Of a stretch of DNA of 64,000 nucleotides, positions 44,603 through 53,726 are shown piece by piece. This stretch comes from Paraburkholderia saeva (GTDB lineage Bacteria > Pseudomonadota > Gammaproteobacteria > Burkholderiales > Burkholderiaceae). The stretch covers positions 1 through 64,000 of the forward strand of contig NZ_CAJQZC010000003.1 in assembly GCF_907164555.1 (NCBI RefSeq). The letters run 5' to 3'. Numbering within the stretch: position 1 is the stretch's first letter; each line of letters opens with the position of its first letter. Position numbers and translations under genes: made by a program. The notes beneath the pieces were generated by a model. It was not told the origin of the DNA, did not search any database, and saw only the letters and a program-made list of their open reading frames with translations.

Positions 44603-44661
44603 TCTGCAACGCTGGAAGAAGCGCTGGCGGGAACACGCCAGGGCATCACGGAGACACTATT

Positions 44662-44982
44662 TTGAGCAGTTCATCAACCGACCCGCGCCTCATCCTGCTG
44701 ACGCCACAGGACAACTGCCTGATCGCGGCGGCGCGGCTCGAAGCCGGGACCGAGGTCGTGATCGAAGGCGAGCGCATCACGCTCGCCAAGACCATCGATC
44801 TCGGCCACAAGGTCGCGCGTCGCGCGCTGGTCCGGAACGAAAAGGTATTGCGTTACGGCGCGGTGATCGGTCACGTGACCGAAGCCGTCGCACGCGGCGC
44901 GCATCTGCATACCCATAACCTCGAAAGCGATTACCTGCCGACCTACACGCACGACGCCGGCCACGCATTCGTGCACCACTGA
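44662..44982 (+). CDS. UxaA-type dehydratase, small (SAF-domain) subunit
   Basis: A 106-residue protein equivalent to the N-terminal SAF domain of altronate dehydratase: RLILLTPQDNCLIAAARLEAGTEVVIEGERITLAKTIDLGHKVA, then VLRYGAVIGHVTEAVARGAHLHTHNLESDY. The start is a TTG at 44662; GGAG lies about 9 bases upstream and no ATG fits the domain. The large catalytic part is the next gene, so the enzyme is two-part. Both together probably dehydrate the sugar acid made from the transported sugar. Confidence 0.87.
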   Translation: MSSSSTDPRLILLTPQDNCLIAAARLEAGTEVVIEGERITLAKTIDLGHKVARRALVRNEKVLRYGAVIGHVTEAVARGAHLHTHNLESDYLPTYTHDAGHAFVHH

Positions 44983-45015
44983 ACACGGCGCTTCGCCGTG
45001 CGGGAACCAACGATC

Positions 45016-46344
45016 ATGATTGACACTTCCGTTGCATCCGGTGTCGCGCAGGCGCTCAAGAGTGCGTCGGCGCCGGTGCTGCAAGGCTATCTGCGCAGCG
45101 ATGGCCGCAAGGGCATCCGCAATGTCGTCGCGGTAGCGTATCTCGTCGAATGTGCGCATCACGTCGCGCGCGAAATCGTCACGCAGTTTCGCGAGCCGCT
45201 CGACGCGTTCGACGATCCGTCAGCCGAACGCGAGCCCCCCGTTCATCTGATCGGCTTTCCGGGCTGCTATCCGAACGGCTACGCCGAGAAGATGATGCAG
45301 CAGCTCACCACGCATCCGAACGTCGGCGCGGTGCTGTTCGTTTCGCTCGGCTGCGAGAGCATGAACAAGCATTACCTTGTCGACGTCGTGCGCGCGAGCG
45401 GCCGGCCCGTCGAGGTCCTGACGATTCAGGAAAAGGGCGGCACGCGCAGCACGATCCAGTATGGCGTCGACTGGGTGCGCGACGCGCGCCGGCAGCTTGC
45501 AGCGCAGCAAAAAGTGCCGATGGCGCTCGACGAACTCGTGATCGGCACGATCTGCGGCGGCTCCGACGGCACGAGCGGCATCACCGCGAATCCGGCCGTG
45601 GGCCGCGCGTTCGATCATCTGATCGACGCGGGCGCGACCTGTATCTTCGAGGAAACGGGCGAGCTGGTCGGCTGCGAGTTCCACATGAAGAGCCGCGCCG
45701 CGCGCGAAGATCTGGGCGACGAAATCGTCGCTTGCGTTGCGAAGGCGGCGCGTTACTATTCCATTCTCGGACACGGCAGTTTCGCGGTCGGCAACGCCGA
45801 CGGCGGGCTGACAACCCAGGAAGAGAAGTCACTGGGCGCGTATGCGAAAAGCGGCGCATCGCCGATTGTCGGCATCGTGAAACCCGGCGATGTACCGCCC
45901 ACCGGCGGTCTTTATCTGCTCGATGTCGTGCCCGATGGCGAGCCGCGTTTCGGCTTTCCGAACATCAGCGACAACGCGGAGATCGGCGAGCTGATCGCGT
46001 GCGGCGCGCATGTGATCCTGTTCACGACCGGACGCGGCTCGGTGGTCGGCTCGGCGATTTCGCCCGTCATCAAGGTGTGCGCGAATCCGTCGACGTACCG
46101 TAATCTCGCGGGCGACATGGATATCGACGCCGGGCGTATTCTTGAGGGCCGCGCGACGCTCGACGAAGTCGGCCGTGAAGTATTCGATACGACCGTCGCC
46201 GTCGCGCAGGGCGCGGCATCGAAGTCGGAAGCATTGGGTCATCAGGAGTTCATCCTGACGTACAAGACGTTCGAACCGGTAGGGCCTGCATGCCTGCCTT
46301 CGAGTGCAGTGCAACATCGCGTAGTTGAAATCGCGCCGGTCTGA
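45016..46344 (+). CDS. UxaA-type dehydratase, large catalytic subunit
   Basis: A 442-residue protein that matches the C-terminal catalytic domain of UxaA-family hydro-lyases: YLRSDGRKGIRNVVAVAYLVEC, FPGCYPNGYAEKMMQQL, FVSLGCESMNKHYL, GTICGGSDGTSGITANPAVGRA and FTTGRGSVVGSAISPVIKVC. UxaA enzymes dehydrate altronate and use a metal. Here the operon context (aldose dehydrogenase, lactonase, then 3-deoxy-sugar oxidation) suggests it converts L-fuconate or a similar aldonate to 2-keto-3-deoxy acid. In other bacteria this step is catalysed by an unrelated enolase-superfamily enzyme. Confidence 0.88.
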   Translation: MIDTSVASGVAQALKSASAPVLQGYLRSDGRKGIRNVVAVAYLVECAHHVAREIVTQFREPLDAFDDPSAEREPPVHLIGFPGCYPNGYAEKMMQQLTTHPNVGAVLFVSLGCESMNKHYLVDVVRASGRPVEVLTIQEKGGTRSTIQYGVDWVRDARRQLAAQQKVPMALDELVIGTICGGSDGTSGITANPAVGRAFDHLIDAGATCIFEETGELVGCEFHMKSRAAREDLGDEIVACVAKAARYYSILGHGSFAVGNADGGLTTQEEKSLGAYAKSGASPIVGIVKPGDVPPTGGLYLLDVVPDGEPRFGFPNISDNAEIGELIACGAHVILFTTGRGSVVGSAISPVIKVCANPSTYRNLAGDMDIDAGRILEGRATLDEVGREVFDTTVAVAQGAASKSEALGHQEFILTYKTFEPVGPACLPSSAVQHRVVEIAPV

Positions 46345-46369
46345 AGCGCGGACAACGAGGAGACAAGGC

Positions 46370-47407
46370 ATGACAACAGCGGCGAATCCGAAGGTGAGCC
46401 AGCGGCGCGGCATTGGCCGGCGCGATCTGAAAGTGACCGGTCTCGGTCTCGGTACGGCCCCGCTTGGCGGCCTGTATCGTGATCTCACCGACGAAGAAGC
46501 CCAGGGCACGATCGATGCCGCCTGGGACGCCGGTATCCGCTTTTTTGACACGGCACCGCACTACGGACACACGAAGGCAGAACACCGGCTCGGCCACGCG
46601 CTGCGCAAATATCCACGCGGCGAATACGTGCTGTCGACCAAAGTGGGTCGGCACTTCGTGCCGCGCACGCACCCTTACGACGGCAGCGAAGGCTGGCAGA
46701 ACCCGCTGCCGTTCGAAGCGATCTACGACTACACCCGCGACGGCATCCTGCGTTCGTTCGAAGACAGCCAGCACCGGCTCGGCATGGTCGACATCGACAT
46801 CCTGCTGGTTCACGACATCGGCCGCTATACACACGGCGATCGCAACGCGCATTACTGGAAGCAGCTGACCGAAGGCGGCGGTTTCAAGGCGCTCGACGAA
46901 CTGCGCTCGGGCGGCGCGGTCAAGGCGGTCGGCCTCGGCGTGAACGAAGGCGCGGCGATTCTCGAAGCCATGGCGGAATTCGACATCGACTGCGCGCTGC
47001 TCGCGGGCCGCTATACGCTGCTCGAACAGGACACGTTGAACGACCTGCTGCCCGCGTGCGAAGCGAAGCACGTGAGCATCCTGCTTGGCGGCGCGTTCAA
47101 TTCCGGCATCCTCGCGCGCGGCGTGCAGGGCGACCTGAAGTACAACTACGGCGACGCGCCGCAGGACGTCATCGACCGCGTGACCCGGCTCGAAGCGATC
47201 TGTCGCGTGCACGGTGCGCCGTTGCCCGCTGCCGCGCTGCAGTTCCCGTATGCGCACCCGGCCGTGGCCACCGTGCTGACGGGCGCACGCAGCGCCGGCG
47301 AAGTGCGCGAGAACGTCGCGTCGTTCGAACGCGAGTTGCCGGCGGGATTATGGAAGGCGCTGCGTGACGGCCTGCTCGATCCACGCGCGCCGGTTCCCGG
47401 AGACTGA
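46370..47407 (+). CDS. aldo-keto reductase, likely L-fucose/D-threo-aldose 1-dehydrogenase
   Basis: A 345-residue aldo-keto reductase with the catalytic tetrad visible: Asp in FFDTAPHYG, Tyr in the same motif, Lys in STKVGR and His in LLVHDIGR. Length and sequence resemble the D-threo-aldose/L-fucose 1-dehydrogenases. It would oxidise the sugar to the 1,5-lactone with NAD(P)+. GAGGAG precedes the ATG at 46370. It is followed after one base by the lactonase gene. Confidence 0.9.
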   Translation: MTTAANPKVSQRRGIGRRDLKVTGLGLGTAPLGGLYRDLTDEEAQGTIDAAWDAGIRFFDTAPHYGHTKAEHRLGHALRKYPRGEYVLSTKVGRHFVPRTHPYDGSEGWQNPLPFEAIYDYTRDGILRSFEDSQHRLGMVDIDILLVHDIGRYTHGDRNAHYWKQLTEGGGFKALDELRSGGAVKAVGLGVNEGAAILEAMAEFDIDCALLAGRYTLLEQDTLNDLLPACEAKHVSILLGGAFNSGILARGVQGDLKYNYGDAPQDVIDRVTRLEAICRVHGAPLPAAALQFPYAHPAVATVLTGARSAGEVRENVASFERELPAGLWKALRDGLLDPRAPVPGD

Positions 47408-47408
47408 C

Positions 47409-48245
47409 GTGGCGACGCGCATCGATGCACACCAGCATTACTGGAATCCGGATCGCGGCGACTACGGGTGGCTTACGCCCGATCTGACGGCGCTCTATCG
47501 CACGTTTGGTCCCGCCGATCTTGCGCCGTTGCGCACGGCCACGCGCATCGACAAGACGGTGGTCGTGCAGGCGGCGGCGACCATCGGCGAAACGCGCTAT
47601 CTGCTGGATCTCGCACGCAATGAGGCTTCGATTGCAGGTGTGGTCGGCTGGGTACCACTGCTCGACGACGATGCGCCTGCGCTCATCGCCGGACTGGCGC
47701 GTGAGCCGAAGTTCAAGGGCGTGAGGCCGATGCTGCAGGATTTGCCCGACGACAACTGGATTGCCAACCCCGCACTGGCGCCCGCGATCGAAGCGCTCAT
47801 CACGCATGACCTCGCGTTCGATGCGCTGATTTTTGCGCGTCACGTCGATGCACTGGAAACGTTCATTCAGCGCTTTCCGCAGTTGCGTATCGTCGTCGAT
47901 CATGGGGCGAAACCCGCCATTCGCGATGGTGCCGCTGGCTGGCAGCCGTGGGCGGACGGCATGGAGAAGCTCGCGCGTTTTCCGCAGGTCCACTGCAAGC
48001 TGTCCGGTCTTGCCACTGAGGCGGCGCCGGGCTGGACCGAAGGCACGCTACGCCCGTACGTCGACCATCTGCTTGCGCATTTTGGCCCAACGCGACTGAT
48101 GTGGGGTAGCGACTGGCCGGTGCTGAATCTGAACGGCGATTACCTGACGTGGCATGCTGTTGCGAACGAGCTGCTGGCGTCGCTGTCGGAAACGCAATGC
48201 GACGCGGTTTTCGGCGGCAACGCGGCCGCTTTTTATCGACTGTGA
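47409..48245 (+). CDS. amidohydrolase family (COG3618) lactonase
   Basis: A 278-residue metal-dependent hydrolase: HxH-type RIDAHQHYWNP, ADLAPL, VVVQAAATIGETRYLLDLA, VVDHGAKPAI and RLMWGSDWPVL near the end. COG3618 members include L-fucono-1,5-lactonase and L-rhamnono-lactonase. It would open the lactone made by the preceding dehydrogenase. The GTG at 47409 follows the AKR stop by one base, with CCGGAG upstream. Confidence 0.9.
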   Translation: MATRIDAHQHYWNPDRGDYGWLTPDLTALYRTFGPADLAPLRTATRIDKTVVVQAAATIGETRYLLDLARNEASIAGVVGWVPLLDDDAPALIAGLAREPKFKGVRPMLQDLPDDNWIANPALAPAIEALITHDLAFDALIFARHVDALETFIQRFPQLRIVVDHGAKPAIRDGAAGWQPWADGMEKLARFPQVHCKLSGLATEAAPGWTEGTLRPYVDHLLAHFGPTRLMWGSDWPVLNLNGDYLTWHAVANELLASLSETQCDAVFGGNAAAFYRL

Positions 48246-48327
48246 ACCTTTCGTGCGTGTCGGGTTCATCCCGGCAGGCGCTGCAATACCCGGTATGACC
48301 CAAACGCCATTTCAACTGGAGCCGTAG

Positions 48328-49071
48328 ATGATACAAAGACTGGCCGGCAAGACGGCCCTGATCACTGCCGCCGGACAAGGCATCGGACTCGCGACCGCGG
48401 AGCTCTTCGCGCGCGAGGGCGCCCGTGTGATCGCCACGGATATCCGCATCGATGCACTCGCCGGGAAGCCCGTCGAGGCGCGCAAGCTGGATGTGCGTGA
48501 CGACGCCGCGATCAAGGCGCTCGCCGCCGAACTCGGCGCGATCGATGTGCTGTTCAACTGCGCGGGTTTCGTGCACGCAGGTTCGATTCTCGAAGCGAGC
48601 GAGGAAGACTGGGACTTTGCTTTTGATCTGAACGCGAAAGCGATGTACCGTACGATCCGCGCGTTTCTGCCTGGCATGCTCGAGAAGGGCGGCGGCTCGA
48701 TCATCAACATGTCGTCGGCGGCTTCGAGCATCAAGGGCGTGCCGAACCGGTTCGTGTATGGTGCGTCGAAGGCGGCCGTCATCGGCCTCACGAAGGCTGT
48801 TGCGGCAGACTTCGTGACGCGCGGCGTGCGTTGCAACGCGATCTGTCCGGGTACGGTGGCTTCGCCGTCGCTCGAACAGCGCATCGCGGCGCAGGCGCAG
48901 GCCCAGGGCGCGACAATCGATGCCGTGCAGGCCGCCTTCGTTGCACGCCAGCCGATGGGACGTGTCGGCAAGCCGGAAGAGATCGCGGCGCTCGCGCTGT
49001 ATCTCGCCTCCGACGAATCCGCGTTCACCACCGGTCACGCGCACGTGATCGACGGTGGCTGGTCCAACTAG
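48328..49071 (+). CDS. short-chain dehydrogenase, likely 2-keto-3-deoxy-L-fuconate 4-dehydrogenase
   Basis: A 247-residue SDR. The NAD-binding motif is TAAGQGIG, ATDIR follows strand 2, and the catalytic Ser and YGASK sit at about 140 and 157. It closely resembles BDH2/DhrS6-type dehydrogenases of 3-deoxy-sugar acids. In this operon it should oxidise the 2-keto-3-deoxy acid at C4 to a diketo acid. The ATG at 48328 starts the Rossmann fold. Confidence 0.9.
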   Translation: MIQRLAGKTALITAAGQGIGLATAELFAREGARVIATDIRIDALAGKPVEARKLDVRDDAAIKALAAELGAIDVLFNCAGFVHAGSILEASEEDWDFAFDLNAKAMYRTIRAFLPGMLEKGGGSIINMSSAASSIKGVPNRFVYGASKAAVIGLTKAVAADFVTRGVRCNAICPGTVASPSLEQRIAAQAQAQGATIDAVQAAFVARQPMGRVGKPEEIAALALYLASDESAFTTGHAHVIDGGWSN

Positions 49072-49136
49072 CTGCGCGGTGGCCGGCGTGCCGGCCGCCA
49101 ATGCATTTTTTCACTGAACACCAGGGAAATGCCACG

Positions 49137-49985
49137 ATGAAACTGCTTCGTTATGGGCCGAAAGGTCAGGAAAAACCGGGCTTGCTCGATGCGCAAGGCA
49201 AGATTCGCGATCTGTCGAAAGTCGTCGCCGATATCGGCGGCGATGTACTGACCGATGCCGGTCTCGCCAGACTGCGCGCGCTCGATCCGGCTTCGCTGCC
49301 GGTGGTCGAAGGCAATCCGCGCATCGGTCCGTGCGTGGCGAACATCGGCAAGTTCGTCTGTATCGGGCTGAACTACGCGGATCACGCGGCGGAATCGAAT
49401 CTGCCGGTGCCGGCCGAACCGGTCGTTTTCAACAAGTGGACGAGCGCGATTGTCGGCCCGAACGACGACGTCGAAATTCCCCGCAACTCGAAGAAGTGCG
49501 ACTGGGAAGTGGAACTCGGCGTGGTGATCGGCAAACCCGCGAAATACATCGATGAAGCGAACGCGCTGGATTACGTCGCGGGCTATTGCGTGATCAACGA
49601 CGTGTCGGAACGCGAATGGCAGATCGAACGCACCGGCACGTGGGACAAGGGCAAGGGCTTCGACACGTTTGGCCCGATCGGCCCGTGGCTCGTGACGCGT
49701 GACGAAGTGGCCAACCCGCAGGCGCTCGACCTGTGGCTCGAAGTCGATGGTCATCGCTACCAGAACGGCAACACGAAGACGATGGTGTTCACGGTCGCGA
49801 AGCTCGTGTCGTACCTGTCGCAGTGCATGAGCCTGCAACCGGGCGACGTGATTTCGACCGGCACGCCACCGGGCGTCGGCATGGGGGTGAAGCCGAATCC
49901 GGTCTTCCTGAAGCCGGGTCAGACGATGCGCCTTGGCATTCAGGGTCTCGGCGAGCAGACGCAAAAGACTTACGCGGCTGAATAA
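49137..49985 (+). CDS. fumarylacetoacetate hydrolase family protein, likely diketo-deoxy-sugar acid hydrolase
   Basis: A 282-residue FAH-fold protein with the metal- and substrate-binding elements CIGLNYADHAAESN, KCDWEVELGVVIGK, CVINDVSEREWQIERTG, GPWLVTRDEV and ISTGTPPGVGMG. It should cleave the diketo-3-deoxy acid to pyruvate and lactate, the last step of the route. It is the last gene of the operon and is followed by a hairpin terminator. GGGAAATGCCACG precedes the ATG at 49137. Confidence 0.92.
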   Translation: MKLLRYGPKGQEKPGLLDAQGKIRDLSKVVADIGGDVLTDAGLARLRALDPASLPVVEGNPRIGPCVANIGKFVCIGLNYADHAAESNLPVPAEPVVFNKWTSAIVGPNDDVEIPRNSKKCDWEVELGVVIGKPAKYIDEANALDYVAGYCVINDVSEREWQIERTGTWDKGKGFDTFGPIGPWLVTRDEVANPQALDLWLEVDGHRYQNGNTKTMVFTVAKLVSYLSQCMSLQPGDVISTGTPPGVGMGVKPNPVFLKPGQTMRLGIQGLGEQTQKTYAAE

Positions 49986-49998
49986 ATGCAGTAGTGTG

Positions 49999-50023
49999 AT
50001 GCGCGGCCCAACGGGCCGCGCAT
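49999..50023 (+). terminator. terminator of the sugar operon
   Basis: ATGCGCGGCCC (49999-50009) pairs perfectly with GGGCCGCGCAT (50013-50023) around AAC, 14 bases after the last stop codon of the operon. A T-run is lacking. Confidence 0.7.
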
Positions 50024-50064
50024 GCGAACGCCCCAGTTTCAACCGGCGTTCGCGTCAAACCCCC

Positions 50065-50499
50065 TCAAGCCGGCGCCGCGACCTCCGTTCCCTCGGCCAT
50101 CCGGTTGATCGTGCCCTGCGCCACGGCGATGAGCTTCTCCGAACCATCGTCCATCACGAAGATGTTGCACTGACACGTCGCCTGATTGCGTCCGGCGTGT
50201 ACGACCTGCGCGCGCGCCATCAGGGTGCCGTTGATCGCGGGCCTCAGGTAGTTGATCTTGTATTCCCCCGTGACCACACGCGGTCCGAGCGTGAGCGCGC
50301 CGGCGAACGTCAACGCGTTGTCGGCCAGATAACTGATCACCCCGCCGTGGACGAAACCATGTTGCTGCCTCAGTTCATCGCGGATCGGCAGGCAGAGCGT
50401 CAGTTCATGCGCGCCCGTATTCATGAGCTCAGCGCCAAGCAGCATGCTGAATGGCTGCGCGTGCAGCGCGCCCCGTGCGCGATCGAGTAGATCAGTCAT
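50065..50499 (-). CDS. PaaI-family hotdog thioesterase
   Basis: A 144-residue hotdog-fold protein with the family motif HGFVHGGVISYLADNALTFAG, then GPRVVTGEYKINYLRPAI and RAQVVHAGRNQATCQCNIFV. It probably hydrolyses an acyl-CoA thioester; the substrate is unknown. It is transcribed alone, convergent with the sugar operon. Confidence 0.9.
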   Translation of the reverse strand: MTDLLDRARGALHAQPFSMLLGAELMNTGAHELTLCLPIRDELRQQHGFVHGGVISYLADNALTFAGALTLGPRVVTGEYKINYLRPAINGTLMARAQVVHAGRNQATCQCNIFVMDDGSEKLIAVAQGTINRMAEGTEVAAPA

Positions 50500-50733
50500 C
50501 TCGGTTCCTTCGGGCGGCGGCCCGTCTGGTTCCTGTCCACTCTAGGAAGCGCCTGCGCACCGCGTCAAGGTCATTCGAAGAGATTGCCTTCGGATTGTTG
50601 CGAAAAATAAAGGCAATCCGTCGCAAGTCTGCCGCGGGCAGGCAATCTCGCCTCATTTGGCTGGGCAGACTCAAGGCGTCCCACATATTGCCGTAAACCC
50701 GTAGTCATCCCTTTCGTAATTCAGGTGTTCTCG

Positions 50734-52353
50734 ATGTTCAGCAAGATCAAGGTCGCTTCCGGCCTGTTGTGCGTACTCGTCGCTTTCTGTGTGTTTCAGC
50801 TGCTCACGGAAGGTCTCGGATTCTGGTCGTTGACGCGCACGCACGATGACGTCGGCGATCTGTCGAACGTCGCGCTCCGGCAGATGAATGCCGTCAGCGA
50901 AACGACACAGCATTTGATGGACGCGCGTATCAATCTGTCGCGGGCCGGCACGCGGATGGTCCGCGGCGGCACCGAGCCTGCCGAAATCGTCCAGCACGCC
51001 CGCGAGCAGTTGAAGGAAGCCGAGCGTTCGTTCGGCACGTTCAGCAACGCACCGAAGATGAACGACGAAAACAGCGCCCGTGCGGCCGCGCTCACGGAGC
51101 GCTATACGAAACTGCACGCGGCATTGAGCGAACTCGCGGAGTTTCTCGACGCGAACAACATCCAGGCGTTCCTCGATCAACCGACGCAGTCGTTCCAGGA
51201 CGCGTTTCTCGCCGAACAGCACAACTTCGCGCAGTTCGCCGATTCGGCGAGCCGCGCGTCGCTCGATTCGATCGATGGCCGGCTCGCGCTCTTTCGCGCG
51301 GTGGGTGCCGTGATTCTCGCGTTGCTGCTGGCCGGCACGACGGCGGTATTTCTGCTGCTGAAGCATGGCGTCGTGGCGCCGCTCGAGGAAGCAGGCCGTC
51401 ACTTCGACCACATTGCGCAAGGGCGGCTCGACCAGCCGATCGCAGCGCGCGGCACGAACGAAATCGGGCGCTTGTATTCGGGCCTCGCCATGATGCAGGC
51501 GAGCGTCGCGCGTACCGTGAAGACGGTGCGCGATTCGGCCGATTCGATTCATCTCGGCGCGGACGAAATCGCGACCGGTAACGCGGATCTTTCGGCGCGC
51601 ACGGAGAACCAGGCTGCTTCGCTCGAAGAAACCGCGTCGAGCATGGAAGAGCTGACCGCCGCCGTGCGTCAGACTGCGAGCCACGCGCGCGAAGCGAATA
51701 CGCTTGCGGAAAGCGCGCTGGACGCGACCTCGCGCGGCAGCGACGTCGTGAACGAAGTCGTCGAAAAAATGCGCGGTATTGCGCAAAGCTCGGACAAGAT
51801 CGCGGAAATCATCAGCGTGATCGACGGCATCGCATTCCAGACGAACATCCTCGCGCTCAACGCGGCCGTCGAAGCGGCGCGTGCCGGTGAGCAGGGTCGT
51901 GGCTTCGCGGTGGTCGCGGGCGAAGTGCGCGGCCTCGCGCAACGCAGCGCGCAATCGGCGAAAGAGATCAAGACGCTGATCAGCGAATCGGTCGCGGAAA
52001 TTCAGGGCGGCTCGGCGCTCGTCGAGCGCGCGGGCGACGCGATGCGCAACGTGTCGGCGTCGATTTCGCGCGTGACGCAGATGATGGCGGAGATCAGCGC
52101 GTCTTCGTCGGAACAGAGCACGGGCATCGAGCAGATCAATCAGGCCGTGGTGCAGATGGACGGTATGACGCAACAAAACGCTGCGCTCGTCGAAGAAGCA
52201 GCCGCGGCGGCGGCTTCGCTGCATCAGCAGACGCAGCAGCTGAAAGACGCGGTATCAGTGTTCGAGATTTCGGACGCGGTGCTGGCGGTCGAGCAGGGCG
52301 GCGCTTACGCGTCGCCGCGTAGGGGTGGATTTGCGATGATGCCGTTGGCCTGA
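50734..52353 (+). CDS. methyl-accepting chemotaxis protein (Tar/Tsr type)
   Basis: About 539 residues. An N-terminal membrane helix (about 8-28) and a second at about 190-213 flank a four-helix-bundle periplasmic sensor without Cache or PAS motifs. HAMP follows (about 215-268), then the cytosolic signalling domain with [43 protein letters not shown]. Methylation regions are typical of the 36-heptad class. There is no NWETF-type C-terminal pentapeptide; the protein ends in a short low-complexity tail. The ATG at 50734 starts at the membrane helix. Confidence 0.93.
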   Translation: MFSKIKVASGLLCVLVAFCVFQLLTEGLGFWSLTRTHDDVGDLSNVALRQMNAVSETTQHLMDARINLSRAGTRMVRGGTEPAEIVQHAREQLKEAERSFGTFSNAPKMNDENSARAAALTERYTKLHAALSELAEFLDANNIQAFLDQPTQSFQDAFLAEQHNFAQFADSASRASLDSIDGRLALFRAVGAVILALLLAGTTAVFLLLKHGVVAPLEEAGRHFDHIAQGRLDQPIAARGTNEIGRLYSGLAMMQASVARTVKTVRDSADSIHLGADEIATGNADLSARTENQAASLEETASSMEELTAAVRQTASHAREANTLAESALDATSRGSDVVNEVVEKMRGIAQSSDKIAEIISVIDGIAFQTNILALNAAVEAARAGEQGRGFAVVAGEVRGLAQRSAQSAKEIKTLISESVAEIQGGSALVERAGDAMRNVSASISRVTQMMAEISASSSEQSTGIEQINQAVVQMDGMTQQNAALVEEAAAAAASLHQQTQQLKDAVSVFEISDAVLAVEQGGAYASPRRGGFAMMPLA

Positions 52354-52382
52354 TGCTTTAAGCCCGACTACGCTGACAGCGC

Positions 52383-52417
52383 AAGGCCCGCAGGAACGTC
52401 AAGTTCCTGCGGGCCTT
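52383..52417 (+). terminator. terminator of the chemoreceptor gene
   Basis: A 15-bp perfect stem: AAGGCCCGCAGGAAC (52383-52397) pairs with GTTCCTGCGGGCCTT (52403-52417) around GTCAA, then CTTGTTT. It is the strongest intrinsic terminator in the window, 30 bases after the stop codon, and may also serve the convergent epimerase gene. Confidence 0.85.
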
Positions 52418-52449
52418 CTTGTTTCTGTCGTTAGCGGTATCGAGCGGCT

Positions 52450-53544
52450 TTAGACCGGCAGCGACGCGTATGACGTTGCCAGATGATACGGCGTGGTCGA
52501 AGGCATTTCGGCGCGCGTAATTTCGCCCGTGGCCGTCATGCTTTCGATCCAGCCGTCGCTGCGCAGGAAGCGTTCGCGAAAGCGTTCGATCTGCTGCGGC
52601 AGGCGGGCGTTGGCCGCTTCGTCGGCTTTCGTGGCGAGCGCGCGCAGGTATTCGGTTTGCGCCCAGATACGCTGGGCGCTGTCCTTGATCGCACCCGCTT
52701 CGTCGAGTGACGCATAGACGCCGCCCGTCGAATGATCGATGCCGCGCGCTTCGGCGAAATCGAACGCGCGCGTGAGTGCAGCGTCAAGTTCCGATTGCCC
52801 GAGAAGACCCGCGGCGCGTCGCACGAGATAAAACCATTCGAATTGATGGCCGGGTTCAAGGCGATTGTCCGCGGACCCTGCCGGCAGTTCGGCGATACAG
52901 CCGGTTGGCTGATGCACGAAGGTGCGTGCGATGGCTTCGACAAGACGCGTGAGCGACGTGGCGAACGCCGCATCCCGGGTCGCATCGTGAGCGGCGAGCC
53001 ACGCTTCGGTCAGATGCATCAAGGGGTTCTGCACCGGCGTGCCGGTGACAGTGGAGAAGCCTGCATCGAGCGCCGCGTTGAGCAAGCCGTCACGCGCGGC
53101 GAAGCGATCGACGATCTGCGCCGATGTCTCGTTCATCACGTCGAGCGCGTCGCGATTGCCGGAGCGGGCCAGATATTCTGCGCACGCGAACACGACGAAC
53201 GCGTGCGTGTACAGATCCTTCGTTGTATCGAGCGGCGCCCCGTTGACATCGACGCTATAGAACCATCCGCCTCGTTGCGTGTCATGAAAATACCGGCGCA
53301 GTGAATCGAACAGGATATCGGCGTGAGCGATGTCGCCCGCCTGCGAGAACACGAAAAGCTGGCGCGCACACGCCATCGCGCGATAACGTACGGCAGGCAG
53401 CGGCCGGTGGTCATGACCGACCGCTTCGCAGGGCAGGCGAAGCGCGGCGTTGAAGCCGGGCCCGCGCCATATTGGCAAGACTACCTGCGTGAAATGCGTG
53501 CGCAGCAGGGCGGCAAGCGTGGCCGTGGAAGCGGATGATGTCAT
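52450..53544 (-). CDS. AGE-family epimerase/isomerase
   Basis: A 364-residue (alpha/alpha)6-barrel protein of the N-acylglucosamine 2-epimerase family: RYRAMACARQLFVFSQAGDI, TKDLYTHAFVVFACAEYLARSG, NPLMHLTEAWLAAHD, RLEPGHQFEWFYLVRRAAGL and IWAQTEYLRALATKADEAA. The conserved His residues of the active site appear in these motifs. The sugar substrate (mannose, cellobiose, acylglucosamine) cannot be told from sequence alone. It is convergent with the chemoreceptor gene. Confidence 0.88.
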   Translation of the reverse strand: MTSSASTATLAALLRTHFTQVVLPIWRGPGFNAALRLPCEAVGHDHRPLPAVRYRAMACARQLFVFSQAGDIAHADILFDSLRRYFHDTQRGGWFYSVDVNGAPLDTTKDLYTHAFVVFACAEYLARSGNRDALDVMNETSAQIVDRFAARDGLLNAALDAGFSTVTGTPVQNPLMHLTEAWLAAHDATRDAAFATSLTRLVEAIARTFVHQPTGCIAELPAGSADNRLEPGHQFEWFYLVRRAAGLLGQSELDAALTRAFDFAEARGIDHSTGGVYASLDEAGAIKDSAQRIWAQTEYLRALATKADEAANARLPQQIERFRERFLRSDGWIESMTATGEITRAEMPSTTPYHLATSYASLPV

Positions 53545-53726
53545 GCGGCTGGTGTGTCGTGCGGGTCGGAAAACATACGAAAGCGGGCGTACGGGTCGGG
53601 GTTGGGCGCAATTTTCCCGGGCGCCGTCGGGCCTGTAGAGCGCAAGGATAAACCAGAAGGGGCGCGCGGCGCGTGACGCAGCCAGTTGCGCGGTTGCCGC
53701 TCCGGCTCAAAAACGGAGGAGCCACC

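Noticed and set aside
47863..49101. 412-codon open frame antisense to lactonase and dehydrogenase genes
   Set aside because: It spans two clear genes of the sugar operon on the other strand.
50671..52224. 517-codon open frame antisense to the chemoreceptor at 50734
   Set aside because: Shadow of a real gene; no domain, no ribosome site.
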